Positions 33,481 through 44,450 of a stretch of 64,000 nucleotides of DNA are shown here, piece after piece. The position numbers and the translations under genes are program-made. The stretch's first letter is position 1, and each line of letters begins with the position of its first letter. The notes under the pieces were generated by a model. That model made no database searches. It was not told where the DNA came from and saw nothing but the letters and a program-made list of their open reading frames with translations. The DNA comes from Neopestalotiopsis rosae (Eukaryota > Ascomycota > Sordariomycetes > Amphisphaeriales > Sporocadaceae): assembly GCA_023078685.1 (NCBI GenBank), contig JALGAS010000001.1, forward strand, positions 2,604,001-2,668,000, in the 5' to 3' direction.

Positions 33481-35488
33481 GCGGAAAGCCACGTTAAGCG
33501 CGGTAATGACTTCCAATTTTCCCATGGCGCGCAAATTGCTCCTTATTCTTCCAGAGAGGACAAAAATAGCAGGAAAAATATGGGGACGCCAGGCCAAATA
33601 ACAGGTCAGATAGTATTGGGCTCTTTCTTTGTAAGGCACAACAGTCTGCCTGAGATCTGCCAAGCAGTTCGTCAGCGTTCTGGTGCTGGAGAGGGCTTCT
33701 GAACCAATTGCAATGGCAGATACTCGACAGTTATCACGGCAATAGCACGCGCGATGGGGTAGCTTTCCGTTTTAAACGCCGTGGTCTTTTTAGGCCAGGT
33801 GTGTGTATGGGGGGGAAATACTACCATTGAGTGGAAGTTCTCGATACGCTCGCTATAGCTATGCCGCTCTTTTAGTTGAGCTTGAGAACACGGATGTTGC
33901 GTACTACTATTGCAACGATTTATAAGACTTTCAAAAATAGGCGCTGAAGCGGTGTTCCCCTCTTTTTTTCTTTTGGCATACCCAGGGTGGCGGCCATAAT
34001 CCCAATAGGTGCTTACAGAAGACCACGCTCCTGATTCACGTCAGACGAATTCTAGCGAACGGATAATCAATTCTAGTGGGCGGGTTATGAATATTCAATT
34101 TACGATTTTTGCGAGTCACGGAAGTCAGTGTGACCTTCGCATGCTAAATTTGGATGGTGACAACTTCTCCTACCGTGATCCATTCCTGGATAACATTATG
34201 AACACGCGTTATCGGCTTTATAAAAGGACGGGATATGGGATGATTTGATGATGCAAATGTCTCTTTTAAGCTAAAGGCTGAAGATGGCTTCCCGGATGTG
34301 CTCGTCCTGCCATGGCCAGAGCAATGCTTGTGGTACAGTACAGTATTATCGCCATATTGTAGTGTTGTCTCAGTATGTAATGTAGCGTATGAATGATGTT
34401 TTGTCTTTGGCTCAATTTAGAAGGACAATTTTGGAGCCTGCAGCAAAGTCCCACCGTACAAGCTTGGAAAGAAAGCTGTTGGAGTTGTTCGTAAGAATGG
34501 CTCGTCTGTGACTTGTCTTCCAGCTTTACGGAAATTGCGCGGTCTGCTGTTCATGCTATGGATCAGGTGTGAATCTTTGCATCCTATCCAATTCCCCAGA
34601 AATTACGGTGGCCGTATCCGATTGCATGTGCTTTGACTCAACGTAGTGCACCTCGTCAACTTTGCACCAATTGAAACGCTCCCACACCTTTTCGCCTTTC
34701 CAATGTCGGCTAACAGACTAGTGAACCTTTCCAACTATCTGGTAATCGGCAAAACTCGTGAAATAGATTTCCAACCCTCATCGGAGCGAGTGTGGTCTAA
34801 CAATGCCTCGCCAAATGACGTTCCCGAATCATAGACGCCTGCTCAGGCGAGTATACCATTTTGAGCTCTGTCGCTTGACGAAATCGGTGATCTAATTCTC
34901 CCCGACGTGTGACACGTTGCGGCTGCATGTTAGATTCGCCATTCATCCCACAGGAGTTACTTTGGGAGACTTATGACTGTATGCTTGCGTCACTCCTGTT
35001 TTGGTCAGGTTCGAGCAGGTCGGTCAAATATCGCGTCGTGATTGACCACCGTAGAAATGTGAATTTGGATTTGTAAACAGCTACAGCAAGTTGAATGCTG
35101 AACTGTGGCGGTTTTTTGATGGCGTGGATCGTCACGATCGTTGAACCTCGTCCACTTGAGCTGGATCTTTTGCAATATCTGCCCATCGGCGTAGTCAGGA
35201 CGCTTGGGCAATCAACCTACTTGTGGTCCATGTTCCGTGCCAAAAAGCCAATTGATAATATTAAGAGCTCAGTGTTTTAACCATGCCCAAACACTCCTCT
35301 TAATTGCTTTTTCGAGCAAGAGTCTACCATTTTTATCCAAGTTGTCTTCGTACGTCTTCTATACGGCGCATTTGTGTAGGCACTATTGATGCTTACAAAG
35401 CTTTTGGCAACAAAGCCCCGCGCTGTACCATCAAGCCAACCCAGCTTATCTTTGCGGTCGGGCTTTCTTGTGAATATGATAGTTGTTC
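33481..35488. other. No gene seen
   Basis: Short overlapping open frames on both strands (for example 34009-34248 plus, 35005-35211 minus) have no motif or codon pattern I can support. T-rich tracts lie at 33960-33975. Confidence 0.35.
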
Positions 35489-37145
35489 CTATTGGCCAAA
35501 CCGTTCCTCATGCCACCAGATATTTCTTCTCCGCTTCAGCCGTCCAACCTCATTCCTTAAATCCCTGCGGAGCCTGGCAGGGCCACAGGCGACAATAGCC
35601 AGTGGGCCACCAGTGGAATCAGCGGAGGCGAAGCCGTCGACTACATCTCCCCAGACTGGCCTGCCAGGTAGAGTCTGTGGCAGCAAGAATGTATGAGCAC
35701 CTTCTTCAAAATCCGGCTCTTTCTCGTCGTCTAACAAGGAGCTTAGGTCCTCGTCCCCTTCGAGATTTGCGTTGGTTCCCGAGTCAGTGATGTGGATAGT
35801 AATGACATCCCGTAGAGTAGGCCGTGTTGTGTTATCTTCAGGCTGAAGGGCATCAAGTGCCCACGTAAGATCATCACGCGAACGAACCACCCAAATTATT
35901 TGAATGTATTCTTTCACGATGTCGATATCTTTTTCTTGCACCTCCGAGAGTATTGCCTTTGCCACCCCAAAAACGTACGTGGCTCCGATTCCACCAGCAA
36001 CAAGCAGCAGCCGATCCATTCTAGAAATCATAGCCCTCGGAAAGGACGGGTTGCAGGAACTTGCATAACCATAAGGCCCCTCAATCGTAATTCGTACGGT
36101 ACCAGAGAGGTCTTGCAAACTTCTAGTACGAGATCCGCAGTGTTTGATATGGACGCACAGTCGTTCATCTTTCCCGTCCAAGGCGACCGTAAAAGGGTTC
36201 GCGAAGAACCTAGCCCATAAATTTCCGTGAAGGTTGTGTTGCTGTATTGACACATATGCGAAACTTCCAGGTTGAAACTGTGAGAACCTGCCGCCACAAG
36301 CTGGTATTGAAATGGTTGTGAACTTGGAGGTGATGGGGCCGATCTCAGCCTCAACATGGCGGGTTGACCATCATCGAGACCCGAAGTTTGCAACGTATAC
36401 AAGAACGCTTTCAAGGACATATAATCGAGATATCGAGACGTGCAGGGATATCAGGATCAATGCTGAGAGAATGAGGATATGATGTAGTCCTAGAAACAGC
36501 CGGTAACTCCTATTGCGAACTTCTGACGAGCTAAAGACACCAATGCACGCAAGCGTGCAAGTAGCGAAGAGGCCAATCATGACGTTCAGACTTCGAAATC
36601 TCTCCACGCGCCCCGTTCTGAACAGGAACATGGTGTACAAGATGGCATGAAGGTTTCCAAGGAAGACAATGACACGGCCAAGGACTCGATGAAAAGGTTC
36701 AATCTCCTGATGCGAGGCTTCAAAAAGTATCTGAAAAAACGACCACGGCGTTCTAACGGCAAGAGTTGTACAAATTGGAAGCTGTGATACCGCTACCAGA
36801 CCGATATTGCGGGTGAATGAAATAAAGTGTTCTTTGACTTCTTGTTAGCACATATGAACAAAGCCGCAAACAGTCAGATTGAATATAATATTGTATACCT
36901 CCTTCAATGCCAACGAATGCGATAGTGATCAAGAGCAAAGTCCATACAATACCGACAATTTATTCTACTCTTCTACCCCAGCCGTAGCCAAGCTCATCCC
37001 ATAGCCACCACATGACCTGATCTGAGTATTTCCAGCAAAATAGGGGAATACATATCCGGTTGTTGATCAGAGAGGTCAAGTAAAGTGTTAGCAATAAGAT
37101 GGCAGCGCTTAGCTGGGCCCAACCGGCGACACTAAGGATATCCAT
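35489..37145 (-). pseudogene. fre: Ferric reductase (Starship fre type), broken
   Basis: Membrane flavocytochrome that reduces Fe(III) outside the cell with NADPH. The start is ATG 37145. An intron lies at about 36900-36843. The ferric-reductase membrane domain has the paired heme histidines with 13-residue spacing: HRVLGRVIVFLGNLH (about 36690) and HHILILSALILISLH (about 36480). The FAD-binding part has ANPFTVA (HPFT-like, about 36195). The NADPH-binding part has LLLVAGGIGATYVFG (about 36000) and the C-terminal CGPARLRRDL. In-frame stops occur near 36974 (TAA) and 36390 (TGA), and I see no splice sites that remove them. fre is one of the four typical Starship cargo genes. Confidence 0.82.
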
Positions 37146-37971
37146 TTTGATTCGTCGTATTCAACAAAACTAAACCAAAGCAAAGGTCTGAGGCACTTGG
37201 ATCAATACTCAAAGTTGAAATAGTAGTCCAGTTATGTACTGCGCGGGGCGGACTTAATTATCGAAAGCCACAACGAATCATGAAATCCGATTTTTGATTT
37301 CCGAGCCTCTCTTTGTATTCCGAAAGCGGAATCATCTACCCCTGCACTATGCTTCGTAGCTATCCGCACATCCAATCGTCCAATACCGACATTTACGTAG
37401 GCCATTCGGCCGAACCATGACTCCTTCGAACAAAATGGTTCAAGCCAATGAGGCTACAAATTGTCCATAAGAATATTGCAATAATCGCATTATCTCCCAC
37501 TGCCCATCGATCCATGTCCCACGCTTTGAAACTCTAATAAAGCGAGTACTCCCGAGAACCATCGCGAGGATAGTGCCCCCCTCCCCCCCCTCTCCCTCTT
37601 TCTCACACAATAAATATTGACAATGCTGTAATTTCGAGAACTTGGGTCTAACACAACGTCGCTGCGCGTACAGCATAGCTAAATTGGCAGCTCAAAATCA
37701 TAGACAGCATCATAGCACGTACAAATACATATTAGATAACCCATATTCTAGCGCCAGCAAGTCCATTTTAAGTCAAACCGCCACTGATCGACTCGAAACT
37801 CAAAGATGATTATTGGTCACCAAATGAGCAGGATCGAAACGAAGATAGAAGAAGGGAACAGGGCTCCAAAGGAGTGCTTTGCGTCTAGCACCCCCGTTAA
37901 TACCTCTCAGCTTGTCTTGTGCTTATTTCCCACGCATAAAGAGTCTAGATGATTTTCTTCACCCCCCAGCG
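37146..37971. other. No gene seen
   Basis: Upstream flank of the ferric reductase. A C-rich run (CCCCCCTCCCCCCCCTCTCC) lies at about 37578-37597. No coding sequence is supported. Confidence 0.4.
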
Positions 37972-38201
37972 CTAATTGGCGCTATTTATATGCTCGATAG
38001 ACTTGCCTATTGTTTCCAACAGCTCGCCGACGTGATAACGCGGCACTGAAAGCATCGGCAACGCTTGATCATTGAGCTCTCGAAAATACGCCACCTCCTG
38101 TCGCAATCTGCCATTTTCGCGAACGAGCTCTAGTAGACGTTGTTCTGGACTTATGGATGATTTAGTCGACTGTATGTGATCGAGTGATGCATCCTTTGGT
38201 G
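37972..38201 (-). pseudogene. Coiled-coil protein, C-terminal fragment
   Basis: The frame reads SPEQRLLELVRENGRLRQEV then AYFRELND and ends NSAN-stop. I have seen 'PEQRLLxLVRENGRLRQE' often in small fungal orphan proteins. No start is visible: the upstream side runs directly into the extended palindrome (38202-38244). The protein at 14786 has a comparable ENxxLRQ zipper. Confidence 0.5.
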
Positions 38202-38244
38202 TGCCGAATTGGGATGTCAGTCAGACTGACATCCTAATTCGGCA
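38202..38244. repeat. Palindrome copy 3, extended to 43 nt
   Basis: The 23-nt core is at 38212-38234. The arms extend to 21 nt each (outer part TGCCGAATT / AATTCGGCA) with one mismatch (G against T-paired A) next to the core. This is the longest of the three copies and shows that the original unit is a near-perfect long inverted repeat with a one-base centre. Confidence 0.95.
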
Positions 38245-38479
38245 AAATGTACTCCGAGGTTTGGGCTGTGATCGACCCACTCCTTTAATTACGTGCGCAA
38301 AGCATCCTGATAAGCACACTATACTATTGTAGTAGCTTGTATTCGGCAAGGATGGCTGAATCTCGCCGCCATGCTGGAGGAGAGTAGTACGAACAAAGGC
38401 GTTTTCAAAATCCAGAATGGCAAAGGGCCCTGTATCACAACCCCAGATGCCGGCCGTCGTGGGTCGACTGTAGGGACTG

Positions 38480-38951
38480 GTGGCACCCTCACAACTGAGT
38501 TCATCGTTGCCGGTTATCAAGGCAAATCAAGCGCTCATCGTAAGCAAGCAGACAACCCTCAAGCATCACATGCAAATGAGGCCTCCGACAAGTTCAGCCG
38601 ACGAATGTGCGGTCGCTGGGCATGGGGAACCCAAGCCATTCCAATCTTACGGATACGCTGTATTGGACAATCAATGCCAGAAGGGTAAGCGAGAGTGAGG
38701 CGAACGGGCGGAACGCGGAACGACGCGAGCTGCAGTGGAGAAACTGATACGATCGATGGAAGAGTACTATGTATAAGGAATGGAGATGCCGGGCAGTGAC
38801 GACAGCTCTGAAAAACGCCAAGGATCAAGATATAGTGCCGAGACAAGAGCGAACATCAACTGGAGAAGAGGACCGCCCAGTGGATCGCGACTGCCGGAGC
38901 AAGGGTGCTGGGAGATGAACTATACCATATTCAGCTAGACAGCGTCAATGC
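38480..38951 (+). mobile_element. Degraded LINE ORF1 fragment
   Basis: On the plus strand this segment aligns to ORF1 bases 27990-27510 read on the minus strand, including QALI, PPTS, GHAV-like and the final LGDELYxxxxDSVN block. It has frameshifts and small deletions. The match ends exactly at GACAGCGTCAA (about 38951), where TF copy 3 begins. Confidence 0.75.
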
Positions 38952-40221
38952 TGCATTGGCGCTCGGATCTCATATAACAGCAGCTAACGGCTGCAAAGAT
39001 TCAAAAGTTCATTTGGCTAGAAGTCAAACGTACTTCTCAAAAGCCATGCGTCTTCTAGATGGGTGTATATACAGTAAGGATACATTTGTTGAAATTCCGG
39101 GTGAGTTCTGAGGTTCTACAGACTTTTAATGGAGATGTTGACAGCAATCAGGCACTCTTGGCATTGGTATGCTGCCCACTCCCTTGAGCGCAACTTGCGG
39201 AAAATATTTCTGACCCAGTCCCAGTTATCTTTGTCCAAGAGAAGAGCGTATCAGCTGACAGCTGGATTGTTAGCACAAGCTACACAATGCGCTCGATCGC
39301 TACGATTGAATAGCCAACGAGCGATCCGAGCTCAGTTCGAGAATCTTGATGGCGACAATCGTGCTAAGAGAGCCTTCTGGTATGTTTATACAATTGATAA
39401 AGCAGTCGGCCTCGCACAGGGCACCTTCTCTACGATTGACGACGAAAGTATTGACTATGAGCCACCTCCGCGGCACTTCCATGGGATACATGGAGCTGGC
39501 TGGTTACATATTTGGATTGTGTACGCCAAACTCTCGGCTTTCATTATCAAAGAGCTCTACCACTCCAAACCCACAGCGCGACGCGTAGAAACAACTCAGT
39601 CTTGTATTTCACATTTGCATGAGCTGCTTACGACATGGAAAGGACTGTTTCCCTCCCAATACCAGCACTGCATCGATTCCGATGATTGGGCGAAGAAGCA
39701 CAACCCGATCCAGAGCAGCGCCGTATGAAGCTGCACCTCTCATTCAAGTATCATGGGGCACTCCTTACCATGCATGGTCCTGTTTCTGGGCTGGCTCTTG
39801 ACTCTACAACTTCAAACGCTGTCCGAGCCTTCGTCCAGGGCAGTGAAGAGGTTTGCCTCGCATCGTCCCGAACTATTCTTCGCCACGGAAGGCATCTAAA
39901 TGTGGCTGATGTTCTGGGAGATAGGTAGATGTTGTTGATACCACGTAATTACATATTCTCATCTGTTCCGAGCCTAATAAACTGACTTTGCAGTGAGCCA
40001 CTACACCCTGTTCTTGCGGCAATCTGCAGAATTTTAAGGGCTATTCCAAGAAATCCTGCCTCTTTACAGAAAGACCATGTATATCTTGCCCTTGGTTGCG
40101 GTATTTTTGGTACGATGTCTCTGGAGTTCGATACACCATTTGAGCAGATTCTCGAACTCGTTCATTATGCCCAGAATTCTGTTCATAAAAGAAACAGCTG
40201 CATTGGAAGCATTGAGCAATA
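38952..40221 (+). pseudogene. Fungal-specific transcription factor, longest copy (TF copy 3)
   Basis: The homology starts inside the gene (ALALGSHITAANG..., ARSQTYFSKAMRLLDG, the middle-homology helices of the Fungal_trans domain). It passes an intron (GTGAGTTC at about 39100), then LLAQATQCARSLRLN, AKRAFWYVYTIDKAVGLAQG and the region shared with copies 1 and 2, then an intron (about 39925-39993) and a stop at 40219-40221. A frameshift lies near 39690, where DDWAKKHNPIQSSAV replaces DDWxEEAxPDPEQR. The zinc cluster is missing: upstream sequence is replaced by LINE ORF1. Confidence 0.75.
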
Positions 40222-41640
40222 AGCTAGATTCATTTTTGGTGTTGGGCGTCAACTGTTCGAAGAAACCTTTCCAAGTTTAAGAAGACCTTGAGTAACTGAG
40301 ACAAAGATAGAAGACCCGGAAAGCTATCAGTGGGTGTTGGTGGTATGATTGGAGCTCAACATCCGAGGTTTGCGCGGCCTTGTTCAACAGTCGTATATAC
40401 TGGAAACCTCTGAATTTAAGCTTTATGGAACGGATATCGAAAAAAACAAGGGAACAGGATTTGAAGTTTCGCACTAGCACACGAACGCCATTCGTGAGAA
40501 CCGAATGACGCCGTGCCATTCACTCAGGCTGCTGGAAGAAGTAGGATATCAGATTTCAATCAGATCGTACCAATTGCATTGAAAACGACTTCCCTCACCT
40601 GCCTTGCTCTGGTAATCAGCTGCTGCGATACTTGCTATTAGTACCAAGTTTCGGTCTCGAGATACAGGAATTAATGGATTGGCTTGCTGCACATGATAAA
40701 AATCAAGCGCTGTACTGCTTGCGGCTGGAAGAGACTAGGAGACTAGCAGCAATCATCCACTACAATACGTGATGCGCCCTGGAACCTCAAGTGCGGACTC
40801 TGCCCGTGACTGAAGACCTCGAGTTGTGGACACAAAACTCACAAGCCGAAGATATGTGGGCCTAAGCTCCGGTCTTCCGGACATCAACCGTGGAGTGTGC
40901 GGTACCTGTTCTTTGTACCAGGCAAGAGGGGTGGCACGAGTAATGGGGGCATAGTCTGGCCTACGCCGGTCTTATGGCCGTATTTTGGTACGCTGGTGCA
41001 TCGCTTTCGTTCGGGGCGGGACTCATAGCCAGCCACGCCAAATAGGTAATGTACAGCGATGTGCATGATGGATTTTCCTGAAAAGTATGGTTCCTCTCCC
41101 AGGTACGAAAACCGCTGGAATGGATGTGGATGTGAACACGGTAGACAATAGTCTCCAGGACGCTTCTTTCGTGTTATAAGGGCTAGACTCGAAGCCTGTG
41201 CCAAATGACTGGAGTCAACCGTGAATTGTTTTTGAATGATTTCCAAAATGCTTGTTAGCATTATTACCTGCCTGTGTACCATGAAAGCTCCATTACAACG
41301 TTGAAAATCCGTTACGATAAGTAGAAGCTACAAGCTATCAGTTTCTGGGGTACTAACTAGCTCCATGGTGCTTGAAGCGAATTTTTGTGTACTTGATCTG
41401 ACCAAAATAACAGCAGTCAAGAAATTTACTGATGCAATATTTGATATATCTATGATAATTTATGGTCCTGGAAGAATCATACAAACAGTCAATCGAGACT
41501 TCATATCCCATGCGCCCAAGGTGAGATTTGTAGACGTAACAACCACGGCCAAGGGCTCGATTTCGATTTTGATAACGCAACCAATTTCCGTGGCTCCTCA
41601 AGTAGACGCAACATTGATCCCAGTCATGTGGCATGAAAAC
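40222..41640. other. No gene; holds a dispersed repeat
   Basis: Homology to the 3' flank of TF copy 1 continues to about 40300. 40811-40880 is the second copy of the CCGG-rich repeat. Minor open frames at 40884-41282 (minus) and 41365-41787 (plus) have no motif. Confidence 0.35.
40811..40880 (+). repeat. CCGG-rich dispersed repeat, copy B
   Basis: See the copy at 20437-20505. The shared core is TGTGGGYCTAAGCTCCGG. This copy is more AT-rich, consistent with transition mutations. Confidence 0.6.
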
Positions 41641-41653
41641 AGCCAAGCCGAGA

Positions 41654-42350
41654 TCATCGTCGCTGCTGCCAGAAAGATACTCTTCGACAGCCTGTCGAGA
41701 AAGTTGCACCAGACTCTCCACCTTGGAGTCCTAAAAATTCTTGACGAACTCTACCATCCGTATATTGGATATGAGGATTGCCGGTAGCGATGAGAGCAGA
41801 GTATCGCTCTGTTCCATCTGTGCGCAAGGCTTGCTCTTCGTGATTCTCTGGCTCGCCACAAAGCTTACAGAATCGATCCATTCCTTCAGATGCGTACGCA
41901 GAGCATCCTGGTGAGAACATAAAACGACCCAGTCCGGGCAATCTTCCGCCCCACAACTTCTGTTGCATGCCGATATCGACTTGGAAATACTGCGCAGCCG
42001 CCGCTTACGGAAGCGCCTATGACGCCGTCGAAAGTTGTATTTGTCAGGCAAACAGGTCTCTCATGGCCCGGACTACTGATCCCGGAGGCGTCGAGGTCCC
42101 GGCCCGGAAGATCTTTGAGTTGGTCTACAACCTTCCTGATCCTTATTGAAAAAACCGAAAACGTGCTCGAAGTAGTTTCATCAGCGGAAAGATGATAAAA
42201 GCAAAATTCCTCTAGCTTGGCTTTGACGCAACCACAATTGTTTGCTCCAACATGCGTAGCAAGATGATGCGGTAGTTCCTCCGTTATGATCTTATTTGCA
42301 GCTAGTCGAAAAGGCTGACTCGGCATGATTGGATGTATGTCCTTATACAC
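41654..42350 (-). pseudogene. Uncharacterised Cys-containing protein, broken
   Basis: Minus-strand frames carry RRHRRFRKRRLRSISKSI, CGAEDCPDWVVLCSHQDALR and MDRFCKLCGEP, with C-x2-C and C-x4-C spacing. They lie in different frames over the same 500 bp, suggesting one zinc-binding-like gene with frameshifts. I do not recognise the family. It may be distantly like Cys-rich tails of F-box proteins. Confidence 0.3.
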
Positions 42351-44450
42351 ACGAAGCGGGTTGCTTCTGTAATGTACTTAGCTATACGGAACCGTTTATA
42401 TTAACACAGAGCTATGTCTTGTAGCAGCATTCATTCGCAACGCGAGGGAGTGGAACAATACCCAATAGTACCACCAGTCCTCTCGTAGAGCATGGCCTCC
42501 CAGACCGATTTCTAGGGATATGGGTCACTCTAAACATTCAAGTCATTAATTATCAACTCGATTCGTCAGTCACTCAAAAACTTCCTTTGGTAACCAGTTT
42601 CTTTGCGGGCTACGTCATCCTTGATTTTTGGGATTGTTACATACTTTTATGAATCCCCTTACTGATTGCACCTTGGATCATACTAGAATTTATGATCTTT
42701 TGTCACAAGATGTATGTGTTCTTGCCAGGGTGCCGCCCATCACTAGCCTGGTCGTTTTCGTATGTTTGCTATTTTGCGTTTCATCGCGATAGCTAAGCAA
42801 GCTCATTGATTCGCGACCAAGAACTTTGGCATACTGATTATCACCATACATACTGTAATAAATTGCTACTCTCTTCATAGTAGAGCAATTAGGAAACGTA
42901 CAACCTTTTCGTATCACTTGCGGATTGCGGTAATTGTCACGCCAGCAATCGCCGTGTGAAGCCAATTTCTTTCTTCTGTCCTACAGATAACAAGGGTTCT
43001 GTTCCGGAATTGTGTGTATGCCTGCCGTCCTGCCAGAGACACGCATTCCCTTCACTTGAATCGATCTGGTGATGGCTTGTGATTTGCTGGAGCGCTCCGT
43101 TAACCTGTTTATCAGCTCCTATCGAATACTTACCCTGCTCTGTTGGCAAGTTGTGCACTCGCTGGGCGGCTGTTTGGGCTTGAGTTTGGGCCACGGTGAC
43201 GAAAAGCGATCGAGGAAGGATGATGCTAGCGGAGCCGAAACCAGCCACTGTTAGGAACCTGAATTTGATCGCAAAGACCGATCCGTTCCTGGCTCTAGTC
43301 CTCCAGTCCGGGTACAATTCTGTGTTCGGAATCTGGCCATGTTTGCGAAGTCCTTGCTACCGACCAGCGATAGCGCTTGCAGCCAGAAAGGGCTCGTCCA
43401 CGTTCCTCGACCATCCCTTGCAGAAAGCCATCCAAGAGCCTAGTCAGCCGACCGCCATGCATCCACCTGCCAAGGAGGAGAAGCAAAATAAAACCTCTAC
43501 ATCGTCCCTGCTTGGCCGTATGCATGGACCGGAGGAACTGGCCCTAGTCATGTGTTGACCGAGCAAGCCAAGGAAGACTTGCGTCAGCTCTCCCTACTGA
43601 CCAAGACCTAGCACACAACGGATGGACAAAGTTGGTCCCGACTGAGACAAGGGAAGGGAGCTGGGCGATCCGGAGCTTGCTATGGGTAATGGAGAAACTA
43701 GAAGCAGAGAAGGTATCGATCGTGTCACCGGACATGAAGGGGTGATGATTAGAGTAGGGGAGGAAGGTGTTGGTGGTCTCGGTGTACATTCTACCGACCA
43801 ATCAGGGCGCTCTTCGCGATGTGTGTATGATGAGTGCGATGCCCCATGCATTTTCGCCGTGTGGATCTTTTCTTTACTGTTGTTGGTCAAACCCTCTATG
43901 ACTTTGACTGCCTAGTCCCGTCCTAGACCGGAGCCTTTGCCAGGCCACGTGAGTTAAGTTGATCTCTTATCTATGGAAGGTGCTTGATAAGAAATTGGAT
44001 GATCCGCCGTTGTGATTTACTGTACTCTTTCCCTCACCCTCTTCGCTTGCCTGATCTCGAGGATATTTTGACTTCACGGTCTGCATTTTTTGCATGTTCG
44101 CAATCATTGAAATGTCTCTATGGTAATAATTATGCGCGCTAACTCAAGACGTCTGCTTCCCGGGTAAAAGGACAGTATCCGTCCCACTACCAACGCACCG
44201 TACAACCAAGTCTAGTTAGCCGCGAATCTTTCCGATATCCGAGATAACCGTAGGTCCGATCAGATGATTGCAGAACTACTAAAACTACAAGATGGTCACG
44301 TTCAATAGCAGGTTATCAAGTTTCTTAATTCCAACGCATATATCCATATCTGCTCTAATTCTGAGTCTTGTTTTCAACGTCATTTAAGAGTTCACGGCAG
44401 CGGATCACAGTTCCAGCCACGCTCTTAGTTTCAAAGCTAGTGAAGGCAGA
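42351..44450. other. No gene seen
   Basis: Overlapping frames on both strands at 42937-43915 have no recognisable motif. AT-rich sequence around 42530-42720 and 44250-44400. Confidence 0.35.

Noticed and set aside
23586..38244. Palindromes as transcription terminators
   Set aside because: Fungal Pol II genes do not use such hairpins, there is no T run after them, and copies are identical in unrelated contexts.
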